Shown here: piece after piece, positions 6,876 through 17,051 of the stretch | How the letters are laid out: each line of letters starts with the position of its first letter | Numbering within the stretch: position 1 is the first letter of the stretch | Source: Tetragenococcus solitarius NBRC 100494 | GTDB lineage: Bacteria > Bacillota > Bacilli > Lactobacillales > Enterococcaceae | Reading direction: 5' to 3' | Assembly: GCF_001544195.1 (NCBI RefSeq) | Contig: NZ_BCPY01000002.1 | Location: forward strand, 1 to 64,000 | DNA length: 64,000 nt | Program-made: the position numbers and the translations under genes | The notes under the pieces: model-generated | Told to the model about the DNA's origin: nothing | What the model saw: the letters and a program-made list of their open reading frames with translations, nothing else | Database searches by the model: none

Positions 6876-7304
6876 ATAATATATATTATACAAAGTTATA
6901 TATGATTAATTTACGTTACACTCAATCAAGTTACTCCTTAACATCCTCTCATAATTTAACATATTTTTGATTGATGATTCTTCTTTAAATTATTAACCAT
7001 TCGGACTTGCTGTTTCTCATTATTATATTCTAGTAATGCTTATAAACAAAATAAAAGTTTTAAATTATAAATCATCCTAATTGTTTACCTCAGAAAAACT
7101 TATCATTTTATTGTTTATATCAACTATAACCGCTGACTGTCCATTCATTTAGTAGACTTCTAACCAATGTTAATCTCTAAACAAACATTGATTCGCTATT
7201 ATAATCTTTATTGTGATTTTATCATTTTAAATAACTTTATTTTTATCTTATACAATAATATAGGCACATAAAAATATTTATTGTTATTTTACCTTCCTAT
7301 CATT
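6876..7304. other. AT-rich gap without a recognised gene
   Basis: About 430 bases of very AT-rich sequence separate the recombinase gene from the next minus-strand gene. Only short open frames occur (for example a 23-codon minus-strand frame beginning MNGQSAVIVDI), none with a convincing ribosome binding site. No RNA gene or repeat family was recognised. It resembles decayed DNA at the edge of an acquired segment. Confidence 0.5.
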
Positions 7305-8327
7305 TCATTCATCATCTTCCTCTAGATTTAGTAACGTAGGTAAATAAAATACAACGACTTCCATGAGAAATTTTGCTGTTTTTTCCCGGTAGCTTGCCGC
7401 ACCGCTTTCAAAAAGCGTATATAAATAGTCATCAAAAACAGCTAATTGTTCAAGATAAGGAGGTGCTTTAATCACTGTTAGAGCATTTTTCTTGTTTAAT
7501 GTATCAGCATAAAACTGCTCGCTTGAAAACACATAAATTTTGGAATTTACGGGCCCAAATGACTGTGACACCAAGCAATAATTTTTGTAAAAAACCAACC
7601 CTTGGGTCCTTTTAGGGACAGTTATTTCTTTATTTTCAACTAAATAAAATGCCGTATCGTCAACATCTTTTTCTAACGATGCTTTTGCTACTACTCCATT
7701 TTTATTTTTAACAAAAGTCCCTACTAGTAATGCTTCTTCGTTCATTGTGATGTATGAAGCTTGATATATCGAAGGAAAATCAACATATTGCGCATAATTA
7801 ATAGGTTTTGGTTTTGCTGTTATTTGGTAATTTAAGATGTCTTCCATAGTAATCGCAGCAACTCGACCGTGTCCTTTTGCAGCTGCACAAACCCATAAAC
7901 ATTGGTTATCTTCATCATAAACTAACCCTCCAGCATGTGTACGGTCTTTTAAAATAATCGTTTTTATATATTTTTCTTTCTTTTTATCCAGCATAAAAAT
8001 GACAGAAAGATGTTCATGGCTAGAACAATACGCCGAAATAAATAAATAATCTTCAGTGATGGCCAAGCCTTGAGGCGTCATATCATGGCAGTCATCTAAA
8101 TTTTTCGTTTCCTTTTCTAAGGTTTGTGCTTTTAATAAGCCAGGTACTAAAAATGCTGCGTTTTCTGTTTTTATTTCTTTAAAAGATTGATATAATTCTG
8201 GGTATTTTTTTAAAATTTGCTGTAAAGGATGGTAGTCATTTTGTGTTAAGGAGCGGATTTTCTCTGTATAAAAAACAATCAGCCCTAAAGCAAAAAATAA
8301 AATGGCGTTTACTAAAAAAAATAGCAC
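7305..8327 (-). CDS. membrane-anchored protein with a beta-propeller-like extracellular domain
   Basis: A 340-residue protein with one N-terminal membrane segment (VLFFLVNAILFFALGLIVF) followed by a strand-rich region with repeated patterns such as TPQGLAITEDYLFISAY, THAGGLVYDEDNQCLWV and RTQGLVFYKNYCLVSQSF, which suggest propeller blades. No catalytic motif was recognised. The frame reaches a GTG at 8336, but GAGGGGA would touch it; the GTG at 8327 has an 8-base spacing from AGGGGAG and is preferred. It faces away from the P450 gene, with both promoters in the 8338-8473 gap. Function is unknown; a surface-binding role is only a guess. Confidence 0.65.
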   Translation of the reverse strand: MLFFLVNAILFFALGLIVFYTEKIRSLTQNDYHPLQQILKKYPELYQSFKEIKTENAAFLVPGLLKAQTLEKETKNLDDCHDMTPQGLAITEDYLFISAYCSSHEHLSVIFMLDKKKEKYIKTIILKDRTHAGGLVYDEDNQCLWVCAAAKGHGRVAAITMEDILNYQITAKPKPINYAQYVDFPSIYQASYITMNEEALLVGTFVKNKNGVVAKASLEKDVDDTAFYLVENKEITVPKRTQGLVFYKNYCLVSQSFGPVNSKIYVFSSEQFYADTLNKKNALTVIKAPPYLEQLAVFDDYLYTLFESGAASYREKTAKFLMEVVVFYLPTLLNLEEDDE

Positions 8328-8403
8328 TGCTTCCACTCCCCTCTTAATCTAAATTATAGCGAAAATTCATAAAAAGAAAAGCTTTTAATAAAATGACAAA
8401 TGT

Positions 8404-8432
8404 TTGTTTCTATTTTTAAAGTACGTTAGAAT
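8404..8432 (+). promoter_or_regulatory. promoter of the P450 peroxygenase gene
   Basis: TTGTTT at 8404-8409 and TAGAAT at 8427-8432 with 17-base spacing lie about 40 bases upstream of the start codon, with no other gene between. Confidence 0.6.
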
Positions 8433-8473
8433 AAAATTGTAACCACTTGATAATATAAGGAGGAATATTGAAA

Positions 8474-9742
8474 ATGGCTTTCAAAGAAATTCCCGAAACA
8501 AAAGTAAAAATAAGTGACTTAAAGGACCTCTATAATACAGGCTATGAAGTTTTAGGAAAGTTGCGTAGTGAAGTAAACGCTCCTGTTGTAAAAGCCTCCC
8601 TTCTAAACCAGGAAATTATTGCTATTTATGGACAAGAAGCTGCAAAAAAATTTTATGATGCCAAAAACTTTAAGCGTGAGAAAGCTATGCCCACTCCTAT
8701 TTTGAAAACTTTACAAGGCGAAGGCGGTGTACAGACATTAGATGGAGATGAACATTATAAACGCAAAAGTATATTCATGGACTTAATGACCCCTGATCGA
8801 ATGGAAGATTACCGAAAAATTCTAGAAGAGACTTTAACACAAGAATTAGACGCACAAACAGGTCAATTTGAATTGTATCATTTGACAAAGAATGTACTTT
8901 TTAAAGCAATTTGTAAGTGGGCCGGTGTTAACCTAGGAAATTATTCTGCAAAAGAAATCGATAAACTAGCCGATACGCAAGTAAGCATGTTTGAAGGTAC
9001 GGTAAATTCAGTAAGCGATCATTTGGAAGGCTTAGAAGGACGGAAAAAAGCTGAAAAATGGGCACAAGAATTACTGAAAGAGGCAAGGAATAATCCTGTT
9101 CCAGGAAAAGAAAATGTAGCCCTATACGCCTTTGCTGAAGCAACCGACATTAATGGTAACCGACTCCCTCTTAACATTGCTGCCGTTGACTTTTTAAATA
9201 TCATTCGTCCAACTGTCGCAATTACTGTATGGGTAGATTTAATGGGCGATGCACTGTTTGGACCAAATAATGTTTATAAAAAATTAAAACAAAACTTTGA
9301 ACACTTACAAGACTCTTTTATTCAAGAAATGCGACGTTACTATCCATTTTTCCCAATGGTTCCTGCCATTAGTAAAAGAGACGTTAACATTGATGGCTAT
9401 TTAGTTCCTGAAGGAAGCTGGGTCGTATTAGATCTTTATGGAACAAATCATGACGCTCGGTCACTGGAAAATCCTGATTCATTTGTCATTGATCGTTATG
9501 TAGGTCGTACAAAACAAATTTCATACGATGAAGAGTACGAAATGATTGCTCAAGGTGGCGGAGATTTTCGTGAAATGCATCGTTGTGCTGGTGAATGGAT
9601 TACTTTGCATACTTTACGTGTATTCAGTGATAATTTAGTAAATAATTACAAATTTTCTGTGCCTGAGCAAAATTGGAAAGTTCCGATGAACAAATTCCCT
9701 ACCTTCCCGGAAGACAAAGTTTTATTATTTAAAGATGAATAA
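8474..9742 (+). CDS. CYP152-family cytochrome P450 fatty-acid peroxygenase
   Basis: A 422-residue soluble P450 of the CYP152 type, which uses H2O2 to oxidise long-chain fatty acids at the alpha or beta carbon. The heme-binding stretch is GGGDFREMHRCAGEW with the thiolate Cys at about residue 371. The Arg-Pro pair that binds the substrate carboxylate is present as IIRPTVAI (about residues 245-246). At the position that separates decarboxylases (His, as in OleT) from hydroxylases (Gln, as in P450-BSbeta) this protein has Gln (GVQTLDG), so hydroxylation is expected to dominate. A TTG at 8468 is in frame, but AAGGAGGA at 8457-8464 fits the ATG at 8474. The gene has its own promoter and terminator. 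Confidence 0.92.
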   Translation: MAFKEIPETKVKISDLKDLYNTGYEVLGKLRSEVNAPVVKASLLNQEIIAIYGQEAAKKFYDAKNFKREKAMPTPILKTLQGEGGVQTLDGDEHYKRKSIFMDLMTPDRMEDYRKILEETLTQELDAQTGQFELYHLTKNVLFKAICKWAGVNLGNYSAKEIDKLADTQVSMFEGTVNSVSDHLEGLEGRKKAEKWAQELLKEARNNPVPGKENVALYAFAEATDINGNRLPLNIAAVDFLNIIRPTVAITVWVDLMGDALFGPNNVYKKLKQNFEHLQDSFIQEMRRYYPFFPMVPAISKRDVNIDGYLVPEGSWVVLDLYGTNHDARSLENPDSFVIDRYVGRTKQISYDEEYEMIAQGGGDFREMHRCAGEWITLHTLRVFSDNLVNNYKFSVPEQNWKVPMNKFPTFPEDKVLLFKDE

Positions 9743-9748
9743 ACAAAA

Positions 9749-9792
9749 AGAAATGCATCGAAGTTTTTAAAAGTAACTTTGGTGCATTTCTT
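9749..9792 (+). terminator. terminator after the P450 gene
   Basis: AGAAATGCA (9749-9757) pairs with the later TGCATTTCT (9783-9791), with further inner pairing of AAGTT and AACTT. The U-run is short (CTTATATT). Confidence 0.6.
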
Positions 9793-9854
9793 ATATTAGT
9801 TATTTAGTTTACATAATTATAATATGGTTAATAATCAAAATAAGAGCTCTTACT

Positions 9855-10703
9855 TTATTCCGCGCAAATGGCAAAGCCAATCGCTTTTTCTCCTAAATGA
9901 GTGCCAATCACTGGTCCAAAGTGACCGATTTCTACTGTAATACCTGAATAAGCTTTCTCTAAGCGTGCTTTTTCTTTTTTTGCTAGTTCTAAGTTATTTC
10001 CATGAATAACGTATAATTTTACCGGTTGGCTAATTTCACTTTTGCGTTCTCCAATAACCTCTTCTGAACGCCGTAGTGCTTTTTTGATCGAACGTATTTT
10101 TTCAAATAAAACAATCTTGCCATTTTCAAACATTAGTACTGGTTTAATTTTTAATAACCCCCCGATCAAAGCAGCTCCATTTGTTAAACGTCCGCCACGG
10201 ACCAAATTATTTAGGTCGTCAACGATCAAGTAAGCATAAGTATTGGATCGAATGATGTCCAAATGTTCTAAAATCTCGTTTAATGTCTTGCCGGCATCCC
10301 ACATATCTAAAGCTGATTCTACCATATGCCCCATTGGCATACTAGTAATCTTCGAATCGTAAGGAATGATCTTTACTCCTTCTAAACTATCTTTTATGCT
10401 GTTCAGATTTGTGACATAGCCAGAAATACCAGAAGACAAATGAATACTTATAATAGTATCGTATCCTTTTTCTTTTAATTGTTTATATAAATCCAATGTT
10501 TCTCCAAAAGTTGGTTGAGAAGTTGTTGGAAATTCTTTGCTTTTTTTCAATAATTTATAGTATTCATCGGCTTTAATATCAACCCCTTCATTGTAAACTT
10601 TCCCATCTAAAATAACAGGAATAGGTATGACAAATAAATCTTGGTGGTTTTTCACCCTATCAGGCAAAAAAGCCGTACTATCAGTGACAATTGCTAATTT
10701 CAT
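9855..10703 (-). CDS. DegV family fatty-acid-binding protein
   Basis: A 282-residue DegV/FakB-type protein, the usual length. It begins MKLAIVTDSTAFLP, and carries the TTSQPTFGE motif that binds the fatty-acid carboxylate plus SSGISGY and LTNGAALIGGLLKIKPVL, all typical of the family. FakB proteins present exogenous fatty acids to the kinase FakA for phosphorylation; other DegV proteins have less clear roles, so the partner is inference. GAGGATAAAGA precedes the ATG. It is a single-gene unit between the P450 terminator and an LCP gene on the same strand. Confidence 0.9.
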   Translation of the reverse strand: MKLAIVTDSTAFLPDRVKNHQDLFVIPIPVILDGKVYNEGVDIKADEYYKLLKKSKEFPTTSQPTFGETLDLYKQLKEKGYDTIISIHLSSGISGYVTNLNSIKDSLEGVKIIPYDSKITSMPMGHMVESALDMWDAGKTLNEILEHLDIIRSNTYAYLIVDDLNNLVRGGRLTNGAALIGGLLKIKPVLMFENGKIVLFEKIRSIKKALRRSEEVIGERKSEISQPVKLYVIHGNNLELAKKEKARLEKAYSGITVEIGHFGPVIGTHLGEKAIGFAICAE

Positions 10704-10784
10704 TCTTTATCCTCGTTTCAAGCATTTTTCATACTTCGTCATTTATCATAGCATAAACAACTATTCATTTGGAAGCACTTGTTA

Positions 10785-11876
10785 TTATTTTGCCAGAAAG
10801 TTTTGAATGGCTTGTTGATTTGCTGGTTGATCAATCCATAAAACACTGCTTCCATCATAACTTTGCCCATAACTCCAAGTGTCTTTGGCAGGAACACTTA
10901 GACGATCAACGCCTGAAGCACCTTTAATAAGCGAAAAACTATTCTTTGCTAAAAAACTCATCGGTATATCGTTTGCCGAATACCCTATAACTTTTCCTGC
11001 AGCATAAGGTAATTTTAACAAAGCAATCGGGTTTTTAAGTTCACTAAAAACTGCAGAAATTACTTGTTGCTGGCGGCGTACACGGCCAAAGTCTCCCTCT
11101 TCATCCATACGAAAACGAGCATACTGTAATAGTTCTAGACCATTCATTTTTTGTGGTCCTTTTTTGATTGGGACTTCCAAATTTTTACTCATATTTTTTT
11201 CCGCATCAATATCAACACCATTAGAAAATAATGTATCTATCACTTTTTCAAAAGTTTCAAAATTCAGTGTCATATAATATTTACAGTCAACCCCAAAGTT
11301 TTGTGATAACGTTTGACGTACCAGATCGGCCCCGCCGTAAGCGTAAGAAGCATTAATTTTATTTTCACCTACACCCGGTATGTCTACATAAGTGTCCCGC
11401 ATAAAGGAAAGCAACTTAGGTTTTTTAGCAGGTCCATCTAATTGTAAAACCATAATCGTATCTGCACGAGCATTGTCTTCGCCGCGGCTATCGTTACCAA
11501 TTAGTAAAATATTATTTGCTCCATCAGAATCCGTGAATCCATTAAACGTTTCTGTTTCTGGAAGGTCGCTATTTTCACTTTCGCCAGCTTTTTCTCCCAA
11601 ATAAAAAGAAATGCCTGAATAAGCAATAAGCAAAATCAATAGTGTAAGAATAAAACGTAAAAAACGATGTTTCTTCTTACGCTGCTTCTTGACTTTCTTT
11701 TTAGGCGGTTTTCCGCTTGCAGGAGCAGAATTATTATTTTCATAATCATCGGTATAATCAGCATTTTCATCCTGCGATGGGATACGTCTACGGGCAAAAA
11801 TATTGCCGTTTGAACCCTTTTTAGAAGCTTGACGTGCTTTTTCCTCTTCGTTTTTGTACCTATCCATCCGGCTCAT
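10785..11876 (-). CDS. LytR-CpsA-Psr (LCP) family glycopolymer ligase
   Basis: A 363-residue membrane-anchored LCP protein that transfers lipid-linked glycopolymers (teichoic acid or polysaccharide) to peptidoglycan. A basic, Lys/Arg-rich cytosolic tail of about 70 residues (KKKVKKQRKKKHR) precedes one membrane helix (FILTLLILLIAYSGISFYL). The extracellular domain carries the conserved IGNDSRGEDNARADTIMVL, MRDTYVDIPGVGENKINASY and LLQYARFRMDEEGDFGRVRR, including the Arg/Asp residues that bind pyrophosphate. GGAGGAAAACA precedes the ATG. It stands alone between degV and pheA and is probably transcribed from its own promoter in the gap after the aro operon. Confidence 0.92.
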   Translation of the reverse strand: MSRMDRYKNEEEKARQASKKGSNGNIFARRRIPSQDENADYTDDYENNNSAPASGKPPKKKVKKQRKKKHRFLRFILTLLILLIAYSGISFYLGEKAGESENSDLPETETFNGFTDSDGANNILLIGNDSRGEDNARADTIMVLQLDGPAKKPKLLSFMRDTYVDIPGVGENKINASYAYGGADLVRQTLSQNFGVDCKYYMTLNFETFEKVIDTLFSNGVDIDAEKNMSKNLEVPIKKGPQKMNGLELLQYARFRMDEEGDFGRVRRQQQVISAVFSELKNPIALLKLPYAAGKVIGYSANDIPMSFLAKNSFSLIKGASGVDRLSVPAKDTWSYGQSYDGSSVLWIDQPANQQAIQNFLAK

Positions 11877-11966
11877 TTGTTTTCCTCCAAACCGTTATTC
11901 ATTATTAGCATACAATATTACATAATAAAGAAAAATAAAAGAATTAGATGTTTTAAAAACATTTTA

Positions 11967-11995
11967 ACAAAAAAACAACACCAAGGGCATTGTTT
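11967..11995 (-). terminator. terminator at the end of the aro operon
   Basis: On the minus strand, immediately after pheA, AACAATGCC and GGTGTTGTT form an imperfect hairpin around a short loop, followed by a run of seven T residues (11968-11975 on the reverse strand). Confidence 0.65.
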
Positions 11996-12829
11996 TTAAG
12001 TAAATTTATTTATCGGATACGTTCCCACCCATTGTACTTTGGCATGTAACGCTTCAATTTCTGCAATCGCATTTTTAATTAAGGCTTTGTTTTCGTCCAA
12101 TACGATATCAACAATAAAAAAATATTCCCCCAGATAGGTTTTTAAAGGACGTGATTCAATTTTAGACAGATCAATTTTACGCCAGGCAAAAGCAGACAAT
12201 ACTTGGTGAAGAGCGCCAGGTAAGTTAGCCGGCAAAATGATAAAAAGCGTCACTTTTTTATCTTCGAGATCGCTAGCTATTTGCTGTTTCTTATCAAGAC
12301 TTAATACCCAAAAACGCGTTTGGTTTGTCGTATGATCTTGAATGTCTGATGCTAGAATTTTTAAATGATATTCTTTTGCTGCTTTTTCAGAAGCGATCGC
12401 TAAAGCCTTCTCTTTGGGGTGTTCTGCCAAATACTGAGCTGCAAAAGTTGTCGAACTTACAGCTTCTAAAGGAACCTCCGGATAATATTTTTTTAGGTAT
12501 TGTTTTGTCTGGGCAAGAGCCTGCGGATGAGAAAGAATTTTTTGTGGTTGTTTAACAGCTTCTGTTCCCAGTAATTGTTGACGGATTGGTAAAATAATTT
12601 CTTCTTTTACTGTAATTGTAGGCTGATCAAACAAATAATCTACTGTTGCATGTACTGAACCTTCCAGTGAGTTTTCGATAGGTACGACGGCAAAGTCAAC
12701 AGTTTTATTTTCGAGATGCTCAATTGTTAATGGGATAGACGCAAAAGGAATTAATTTATTTTCTTCAAAAAGCTCGTTTGCTGCCTGAAAAGTAAATGAA
12801 CTTTTAGGACCTAAGTAACCAACTTTCAT
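11996..12829 (-). CDS. pheA: prephenate dehydratase
   Basis: Converts prephenate to phenylpyruvate for phenylalanine synthesis. The 277-residue protein is a monofunctional dehydratase (no chorismate mutase domain), with YLGPKSSFTFQAA at the start, the VPIENSLEGSV motif, and the catalytic TTNQTRFWVL segment. A C-terminal ACT domain begins near LPGALHQVLSAF and contains ESRP, the phenylalanine-binding motif, so feedback inhibition by Phe is expected. It is the last gene of the aro operon; its ATG follows the aroK stop codon directly. A terminator follows. Confidence 0.95.
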   Translation of the reverse strand: MKVGYLGPKSSFTFQAANELFEENKLIPFASIPLTIEHLENKTVDFAVVPIENSLEGSVHATVDYLFDQPTITVKEEIILPIRQQLLGTEAVKQPQKILSHPQALAQTKQYLKKYYPEVPLEAVSSTTFAAQYLAEHPKEKALAIASEKAAKEYHLKILASDIQDHTTNQTRFWVLSLDKKQQIASDLEDKKVTLFIILPANLPGALHQVLSAFAWRKIDLSKIESRPLKTYLGEYFFIVDIVLDENKALIKNAIAEIEALHAKVQWVGTYPINKFT

Positions 12830-13345
12830 CTATATTACCTCTACTTTTTCTAAGATTTCTAGGACAATTTCTTCTGGTAATCTTTTTGTGGTATCGACAA
12901 TAAATTTTGCACTTTCTTCATATAAGGGCAATCGTGGCAGATAAACTTCACGAATCTCGTCAGGAGATTTGGAAGTTGCCAAAGGGCGGACGTTTCGCTT
13001 ATCTAAAACAACACGATGAACTAATTCATCTAAGTCAGCTTTTAAATAGACAACATTCGAACGATTTTGCAAATACAAACGATTTTCTTTTTTTAATACA
13101 ATACCACCTCCCGTAGAAATTATACCTGTTAATTGTAGGCTTTGTTGTAAAACCCTCGTTTCAATTTTACAAAATGATTCGCTACCGTAAGCATCAAAGT
13201 AATCTGCAATACTCATCCCTATTTGTCTTACCAAAATTTCATCAAAATCGTGTTGTTGGGTATTGAGTTTTTGAGCTAAGAGTCGTCCAATGGTCGTTTT
13301 TCCTGCTCCCATAAAACCAATGAGTATAATATTTTCCATCATCAT
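12830..13345 (-). CDS. aroK: shikimate kinase
   Basis: Phosphorylates shikimate to shikimate 3-phosphate with ATP. The 171-residue protein has Walker [10 protein letters not shown] (about residues 9-17), the shikimate-binding Asp/Arg in FDEIL and ETRVLQ, and STGGGIVL. The start is ambiguous among three consecutive ATG codons; the first overlaps the aroA stop (ATGA) and the third has the better spacing from AAGGAG. It sits between aroA and pheA in one transcript, so translation is probably coupled to aroA. Confidence 0.95.
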   Translation of the reverse strand: MMMENIILIGFMGAGKTTIGRLLAQKLNTQQHDFDEILVRQIGMSIADYFDAYGSESFCKIETRVLQQSLQLTGIISTGGGIVLKKENRLYLQNRSNVVYLKADLDELVHRVVLDKRNVRPLATSKSPDEIREVYLPRLPLYEESAKFIVDTTKRLPEEIVLEILEKVEVI

Positions 13346-14625
13346 CTTCTCCTTTTGACTAATTGCTTAACATCCTGGAAGAAATTGGGATATGAAATAG
13401 CAATGGCTTCAGGTTTTTCTAACTCCACAGAATCCTCACTGATAAGAGCTGCAATTTGTAACATCATTCCAATTCGATGGTCACCATGACTAGAGACTTT
13501 GGCTCCATGTAAGGGTGTTTTCCCATGGATAACTAAGCCATCTTCCGTTGCTTTTATATTGGCTCCCATTTTTTGCAGTTGCCAAGCTGTTACATCAATT
13601 CGGTTTGTTTCTTTCACTTTTAATTCTTGGGCATCTTTGATAATAGTCGTTCCCTGAGCTTGCGTGGCCAATAAAGCAATAATTGGTAGTTCATCAATCA
13701 AACGAGGAATCAATGCTCCTTTAATTATCGTTGCTTTTAAAGAAGAGGATTTTATAATGCATGTTGCTGACTGATTTACCTGATCCTTATCTGTTATTTG
13801 CAAATGGGCTCCCATCTGCTTCATGACATCGATAATTCCTATGCGTGTAGGATTCATTCCGACATTTCTTAAAATAACCTCACTATTAGGTACAATCGCT
13901 CCTGCGACTAAAAAGAAAGCCGCAGAAGAAATATCGCCAGGAATCGTAATATCTTGTCCTTCTAAAATTTGCGGACCATACAAAGAGATTATCTTCCCAT
14001 CTATGTGGATCTTTCCGCCAAATTGTGCAATCATTTCTTCTGTGTGATTGCGAGAAAGCTCTTTTTCAATAATCTTCGTCTGCCCTTCAGCCTGCAAAGC
14101 CGCAAATAAGATAGCCGACTTTACCTGGGCACTTGCAACAGGCATAGTGTATTTAATAGGAGTTAGATGACTATTTCCTTTGACGATTAGTGGAGGAAAT
14201 TCTTGCTGATTTTCTCCCATGATTGTTGCTCCCATCTGTTTTAGAGGAGAAATTACTCTTTGCATCGGCCGTTTATTTAATGAAGCGTCTCCTATTAGTT
14301 TCGTTTCAAATGTCGCTCCTGCAAGTATGCCTAAGAGCAAACGCATCGTCGTACCTGAATTTCCCACATTAATGGCTTGACGAGCTGAAGTTAAACCGCT
14401 AAATCCTACGCCAGTCACTGTGATTGTGTTTCCGTCGTCGTAAATGGGTACACCCAATTCTTTTAAAGCTTGTAGTGTATTCAGACAGTCCTGCGCTCGT
14501 AAAAAATTTTTAATCTTGGTTTGGCCTTTTGCAATAGCACCAAACATCACACTACGATGAGTAATTGATTTATCTGCTGGAACATCAATACTTCCTTGCA
14601 AAGCGTCGGTTGATAATAATCGCAT
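13342..14625 (-). CDS. aroA: 3-phosphoshikimate 1-carboxyvinyltransferase (EPSP synthase)
   Basis: Joins shikimate 3-phosphate and phosphoenolpyruvate to give EPSP. The 427-residue protein has the two-domain family pattern: [12 protein letters not shown] near the N-terminus, [14 protein letters not shown], the SAQVKSAIL segment and LKVKETNRI followed by [11 protein letters not shown] at the C-terminal end. GNSGTTMR with Gly (no Ala at the glyphosate-insensitive position) cannot by itself fix the inhibitor class. It follows tyrA after 9 bases and overlaps aroK by 4 bases. Confidence 0.96.
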   Translation of the reverse strand: MRLLSTDALQGSIDVPADKSITHRSVMFGAIAKGQTKIKNFLRAQDCLNTLQALKELGVPIYDDGNTITVTGVGFSGLTSARQAINVGNSGTTMRLLLGILAGATFETKLIGDASLNKRPMQRVISPLKQMGATIMGENQQEFPPLIVKGNSHLTPIKYTMPVASAQVKSAILFAALQAEGQTKIIEKELSRNHTEEMIAQFGGKIHIDGKIISLYGPQILEGQDITIPGDISSAAFFLVAGAIVPNSEVILRNVGMNPTRIGIIDVMKQMGAHLQITDKDQVNQSATCIIKSSSLKATIIKGALIPRLIDELPIIALLATQAQGTTIIKDAQELKVKETNRIDVTAWQLQKMGANIKATEDGLVIHGKTPLHGAKVSSHGDHRIGMMLQIAALISEDSVELEKPEAIAISYPNFFQDVKQLVKRRR

Positions 14626-14634
14626 AATTCCCTC

Positions 14635-15732
14635 CTACTGCAAGCGACAATGATAGTCCGTTTTGCTTTCAATATGTTCTTTTGCCGCTATTAAGTCCTT
14701 CTCACTTTTGAATGTTAACTGTAAAACTCCGATAATCTCTTCTCGAGTTTCTAAGATTTTAATATTTGTCAAAGAAATGGCAACACTTGCTAGCAAACTA
14801 GTAATTTCAGCGATGCTTCCAGGTCGATCGGGAACATCTACAAATAAATCATAAAAAGCTGGAATCGTTCCTTTTTTACCGGCCGGAAGTTGATCACGTG
14901 AATCTTTCGCTTTTTCAAAAAAGTGATAAATCTGTTCAGTGTTTTCATTTTTTAGCCAAAATGAAAGTTGAGACATCTTCTTTTGCCACTGAGTAAGCAT
15001 ATGCATTAAGATATGTCGATTACTTAATAAAATATCTGTCCACATCTGAGGATTAGAAGAAGCAATACGAGTGATATCACGAAAACCGCCTGCTGCTAAT
15101 TGTTCAGCCCTTGGATGTTTTTGGTTAAAATTATCCGCTAAATTGACTAAACCAGAAACTATGATGTGAGGCAAATGACTTAAAATCCCAGTAATTTCAT
15201 CATGTTCTTTAGGATTTAACAAGACGTACTTCGCTCGTGTACCCACAAATAATTTTTTCAAGTATTCAATCTGGTTTTGTTCTTCCGTCTTTGTAGGCGT
15301 AAAAATATAATAAGCATTTTCGAAAAGATTTTCATCACAGGCTAAAATCCCTGATTTATGAGAGCCTGCCATCGGATGCCCCCCTATAAAGTTTAAGTCA
15401 TAATAATGCGCTATGCGGACGATTTCTTGTTTTGTACTGCTTGTATCAGTAATCAATGTTTCTTTATTTAAAGATAGAGTAGCCAACTTTTTCAAGTAAG
15501 ATCGCGCGGTATTTACTGGCACAGCAAGGACAATGACATCGCTACTTTGCGCAGCTTTATCAAAATTTTTAGGATATTGATCAATGACTTTGTTTTCTAT
15601 CGCTGTTTGATTTGTTTCACTGGATTTATCCCAACCGTAGATAAATACCTCCGGATGTTCTTTTTTTATACATACAGCTAAAGAAGAGCCAATTAAACCA
15701 AGCCCTATAATCATGACGGTTTGTTTAGACAT
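14635..15732 (-). CDS. tyrA: prephenate dehydrogenase
   Basis: Oxidatively decarboxylates prephenate to 4-hydroxyphenylpyruvate in tyrosine synthesis. The 365-residue protein starts with an NAD-binding GLGLIGSSLA loop, and has the GGHPMAGSHKSG motif with catalytic His. A C-terminal ACT domain (DVPDRPGSIAEITSLL onward, about residue 290) suggests tyrosine feedback. There is no fused chorismate mutase. It lies between aroC (11 bases upstream) and aroA (9 bases downstream). No chorismate mutase gene is visible in the window. Confidence 0.95.
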   Translation of the reverse strand: MSKQTVMIIGLGLIGSSLAVCIKKEHPEVFIYGWDKSSETNQTAIENKVIDQYPKNFDKAAQSSDVIVLAVPVNTARSYLKKLATLSLNKETLITDTSSTKQEIVRIAHYYDLNFIGGHPMAGSHKSGILACDENLFENAYYIFTPTKTEEQNQIEYLKKLFVGTRAKYVLLNPKEHDEITGILSHLPHIIVSGLVNLADNFNQKHPRAEQLAAGGFRDITRIASSNPQMWTDILLSNRHILMHMLTQWQKKMSQLSFWLKNENTEQIYHFFEKAKDSRDQLPAGKKGTIPAFYDLFVDVPDRPGSIAEITSLLASVAISLTNIKILETREEIIGVLQLTFKSEKDLIAAKEHIESKTDYHCRLQ

Positions 15733-15743
15733 AATGATATCCC

Positions 15744-16910
15744 CTAATAATTTTTTAAATACGTTTTATAACTAGCCACGGCTTCTTGTAGTTCAGTAAA
15801 CGAATCACTTGAAAACTTCTCTAACACTTCTTGAGCAATTACTGTGGCAACAACATTTTCACAAACAACACTAGCTGCTGGCACAGCAGTACTATCGGAA
15901 CGCTCTACACTTGCTTTGTAAGGTTCTTTTGTATCAATGTCTACACTTTGTAATGGTTTATATAGCGTTGGAATAGGCTTCATCACACCACGTACTACAA
16001 TAGGCTGGCCATTTGTCATTCCGCCTTCAAATCCTCCTAAATTATTGGAACGGCGTGTATAACCATTCTCTTGGTCCCAAATAATTTCATCCATTACTTC
16101 AGAACCGTGAAGTTTTCCAGCTTGAAAACCTACACCAAACTCTGCCCCTTTAAAGGCATTGATACTAACAACTGCCTGAGCGATTTTGGCATCTAGTTTT
16201 TTATCCCATTGGACATAACTACCCAAGCCAGCTGGAACACCGCCTACTAAAACTTCTACGACACCACCGATAGTGTCTCCATTTTTCTTCGTCTCATCAA
16301 TCAAATCACGAATAGGTTGTTCAATTGTCGTATCAACCACTCGTACATCAGAAGCTTCAGCTTTTTCTCTAATTTCTTTAATGGAGATTGCTTCTGGTAT
16401 ACTTGCTTCAATTCCTCCTAGCGTACGGACGTGTCCAGCAACTTCCATACCGAGCTCAGTCAATAGTTTTTTGGCAACTGCGCCAACAGCTGTACGAAGG
16501 GCTGTTTCGCGAGCTGACGATCGTTCTAGCACATTACGCAGATCTTCTTGATGATATTTCATTCCTCCGGCCAAATCCGCATGTCCAGGACGAGGACGTG
16601 ACACACGACGTATCTTTTTTTGTTTTTCGGGCACACTTTCTATGCCCATCACCTTACGCCAGTTCTTCCAATCTTTATTTTCAATCACTAGAGTTAAAGG
16701 AGACCCTAGCGTCTTCCCATGGCGTAATCCTGATGTAATCTGGACTTGATCAGTTTCAATTAACATACGCCCTCCACGACCATAACCGACTTGTCTGCGA
16801 GCAAGTTCATAATTGATATCCTCAACGGATAGAGGCACCCCTGCTGGTAACCCTTCGATAATTGCAGTTAATTCTGGTCCGTGCGACTCTCCTGCTGTAA
16901 TATAGCGCAT
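15744..16910 (-). CDS. aroC: chorismate synthase
   Basis: Makes chorismate from EPSP using reduced FMN. The 388-residue protein begins [12 protein letters not shown], the family's first signature, and carries [31 protein letters not shown] and the C-terminal [13 protein letters not shown] segment. An in-frame ATG two codons earlier is possible, but AAGGGG fits the ATG at 16910 with 8-base spacing and gives the canonical start. A gap of about 140 bases separates it from aroB upstream; no terminator or clear promoter was seen there. Confidence 0.96.
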   Translation of the reverse strand: MRYITAGESHGPELTAIIEGLPAGVPLSVEDINYELARRQVGYGRGGRMLIETDQVQITSGLRHGKTLGSPLTLVIENKDWKNWRKVMGIESVPEKQKKIRRVSRPRPGHADLAGGMKYHQEDLRNVLERSSARETALRTAVGAVAKKLLTELGMEVAGHVRTLGGIEASIPEAISIKEIREKAEASDVRVVDTTIEQPIRDLIDETKKNGDTIGGVVEVLVGGVPAGLGSYVQWDKKLDAKIAQAVVSINAFKGAEFGVGFQAGKLHGSEVMDEIIWDQENGYTRRSNNLGGFEGGMTNGQPIVVRGVMKPIPTLYKPLQSVDIDTKEPYKASVERSDSTAVPAASVVCENVVATVIAQEVLEKFSSDSFTELQEAVASYKTYLKNY

Positions 16911-17051
16911 AATCATATCCCCTTATTTCTAGATTTTTTTATTGTTCTATTTGTGGTAAGCATATCGTTATTTCTCTTACCTAATTTTTCAAACTTGAAT
17001 AATGTTTTTCGATTCTTTCTCCAAATTCTCCTTTTTGATTATTCGTCGTAT

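Noticed and set aside
7082-7153. A 23-codon minus-strand frame MNGQSAVIVDI... in the AT-rich gap
   Set aside because: No ribosome binding site, no family resemblance and very AT-rich surroundings.
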